Part shown: positions 4,844 to 5,812 of the stretch, piece by piece
Position numbering within the stretch: position 1 is the first letter of the stretch
Layout of the letters: every line of letters begins with the position of its first letter
Source of the DNA: an uncultured Thermomicrobiales bacterium
GTDB lineage: Bacteria > Chloroflexota > Chloroflexia > Thermomicrobiales > UBA6265
NCBI GenBank assembly: GCA_902806395.1
Contig: CADCWH010000151.1
Location: forward strand, 1-5,812
Direction: 5' to 3'
Length of the DNA stretch: 5,812 nucleotides
The notes under the pieces: generated by a model
Database searches by the model: none
Told to the model about the DNA's origin: nothing
The model's input: the letters and a program-made list of their open reading frames with translations, nothing else
Translations under genes and position numbers: made by a program

Positions 4844-5472
4844 CTGCGGTTCCCCGGTCGCCGGGCTCGGGGTGAACCGGCCGGACGACCACGGCGGCGC
4901 GCGGGTGGTTTCGTCGGATCGTTCGTTCCCCGCACGGCGGAGATCTCTCCGTCCGCGCCAGAAAGCTCCGGGTCCGAGTCGGGGTCGGCGTCCGTCTCTG
5001 CGTCGCCGGGCAGGGGGAGAGCCCAGGAGGTGATCGGCTTGATGACCCAGGGCATCATGAACGTCTCGGTCGAGCGGATGCCGTCGATCGGGGCTAGGCG
5101 CTTGGCCAGGAAGTCGACGAGGTCCCCCTGCGAGGGCACCACGATCTGGATCATCACGTCGAAGTTGCCGGTCAAGAAGACGGCGTAGGTGACCTCGGGC
5201 ATCTCCCGCAAGGCATCGGCGATGGCGTCCAACCGGCGGAGCTCGACCTTGAGGCCGACCATCGCCTGGAACTCGTAACCCAACTTGGTAGGGTCGGCGA
5301 TCACGGCGAAGTCGATCAGGCCCTCTGCCTGGAGGCGGTCCAGACGGCGGCGGACCGTGGACTCGGGGATGTTGGCCAAGCGACTCAGCTCGGCATAGGA
5401 ACTCCGGGCGTCCCGTTGCAGGAGCCGGATGATCGTCCGGTCGATCCGTGTCAATGGGCGGGCCATGGTCAT
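4840..5472 (-). CDS. Lrp/AsnC family transcriptional regulator with extended C-terminal tail
   Basis: A 210-residue regulator; the usual family length is about 150-165. Residues 8-57 are an AsnC-type helix-turn-helix: LTRIDRTIIRLLQRDARSSY, then AELSRLANIPESTVRRRLDR, then LQAEGLI. Residues about 68-145 are the RAM/effector domain, with the conserved TGNFDVMIQI at 101-110. Residues 157-210 are extra: an Asp/Glu-rich linker followed by a basic tail with RRRGRP (192-197), which resembles an AT-hook core. The family binds DNA as dimers or octamers and responds to amino acids or related metabolites. The ATG at 5472 is chosen because GGGAGG lies just upstream (4-nt spacer); ATG at 5466 is an alternative, and further upstream codons show no family similarity. 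The exporter downstream on the same strand is a plausible target, by position only. Confidence 0.9.
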   Translation of the reverse strand: MTMARPLTRIDRTIIRLLQRDARSSYAELSRLANIPESTVRRRLDRLQAEGLIDFAVIADPTKLGYEFQAMVGLKVELRRLDAIADALREMPEVTYAVFLTGNFDVMIQIVVPSQGDLVDFLAKRLAPIDGIRSTETFMMPWVIKPITSWALPLPGDAETDADPDSDPELSGADGEISAVRGTNDPTKPPARRRGRPAGSPRARRPGNRS

Positions 5473-5812
5473 CTGTCCTCCCTGCGCGCTGCCCGGTGTC
5501 GCCCTCTTTCGACCGTGGCGCCGCCCGGCATCGCTCGGTCCCACGTCGATCCTCAGGACCTATCGGCGTCATCGCTGGCGGATCGGACCAGGCGTCCGTT
5601 CCGGCTCCGTGACCCGGTATCGCGTCCGGGTATACCCTGATGGGCGCATGTGCCGGTCCACCGTGCCCGGCGCGTGAGGCACAGAGGATCGCCCCTCCTG
5701 TCTCGTGGTCACCCCTCCCACCTCCTCCGCTTGACAAGAGCCGTGCCGTCACCGGACCGGCCGGCCGCGACGGGAGGGGTTGTCGACCCGCACAACGTCG
5801 CGTCACCCGCTG
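5473..5812. other. Upstream region of the regulator, no gene seen
   Basis: About 340 bases with no ORF that resembles a protein family or has a good ribosome-binding site. It should hold the promoter of the Lrp-type gene, but no convincing -35/-10 pair is visible on the minus strand. The only strong local signal is the palindrome at 5628-5637. Any gene further upstream is outside the window. Confidence 0.55.
5628..5637. promoter_or_regulatory. GGGTATACCC palindrome, possible operator upstream of the regulator
   Basis: A perfect 10-bp palindrome 156 bases upstream of the regulator start. A related half site, CCGGTATCG, lies at about 5614-5622, so the area carries repeated GGTAT elements on about a 15-bp spacing. 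Lrp/AsnC genes are often autoregulated through palindromic AT-containing sites in their own upstream region, so an autoregulatory operator is possible. TATACC could also be part of a -10 element, but no -35 matches. Confidence 0.3.

Noticed and set aside
5731..5759. TTGACA on the plus strand as a promoter
   Set aside because: No TAnnnT-like -10 occurs 15-19 bases downstream, where the sequence is GGACCGG-like, and no plus-strand gene follows within the window.
4799..5806. Minus-strand open frame of 335 codons through the regulator
   Set aside because: It is a different frame from the clear Lrp/AsnC protein and reads as Arg/Pro/Asp-rich noise.

Overview
The window is about 5.8 kb of GC-rich bacterial DNA. 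Every protein-coding gene I can support lies on the minus strand, so the window is read from right to left. High GC, high third-position GC and the gene families (an Lrp/AsnC regulator, an ABC-2 exporter, a YqjE-type membrane protein with DUF3618/DUF883-like partners) fit Chloroflexota or Actinobacteriota. The sequence alone does not settle the phylum, and no rRNA, tRNA, CRISPR array or transposase is visible.

Layout in transcription order (right to left): (1) 5812-5473 is a gene-free stretch upstream of the regulator and holds a perfect GGGTATACCC palindrome. (2) 5472-4840 encodes an Lrp/AsnC-type regulator with an unusual acidic linker and a basic, AT-hook-like C-terminal tail. (3) 4843-4575 looks like a compact small transcription unit. 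A consensus-like promoter (TTGACA, 17 bp, TAGGGT), whose -35 contains the regulator's stop codon, is followed by a Shine-Dalgarno site, a 35-codon ORF and a hairpin with a short T run. It may be a small gene, an sRNA, or a leader with an attenuator for the exporter. (4) 4365-2498 encodes a two-gene ABC-2 exporter, ATPase then permease, overlapping by ATGA. It is closed by a perfect 18-bp-stem hairpin that lacks a T tract. (5) 2433-1726 holds no convincing intact gene, though its left part may contain remains of a decayed coding sequence running into the next operon. (6) 1725-158 is a three-gene operon of small membrane-associated proteins: a helical protein with a C-terminal membrane anchor, a two-TM YqjE/Holin-X-like protein, and a DUF3618/DUF883-like anchored protein with 11-residue LEA-like repeats. 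It ends in a textbook intrinsic terminator (15-bp stem, T5).

Working picture (inference): the regulator and exporter may form a small-molecule-responsive export locus with the short ORF or leader between them. The left operon resembles in content the enterobacterial yqjD-yqjE arrangement and probably makes inner-membrane, stress- or stationary-phase-type proteins. The most novel-looking items are the small transcription unit at 4575-4843 and the AT-hook-like tail of the regulator.
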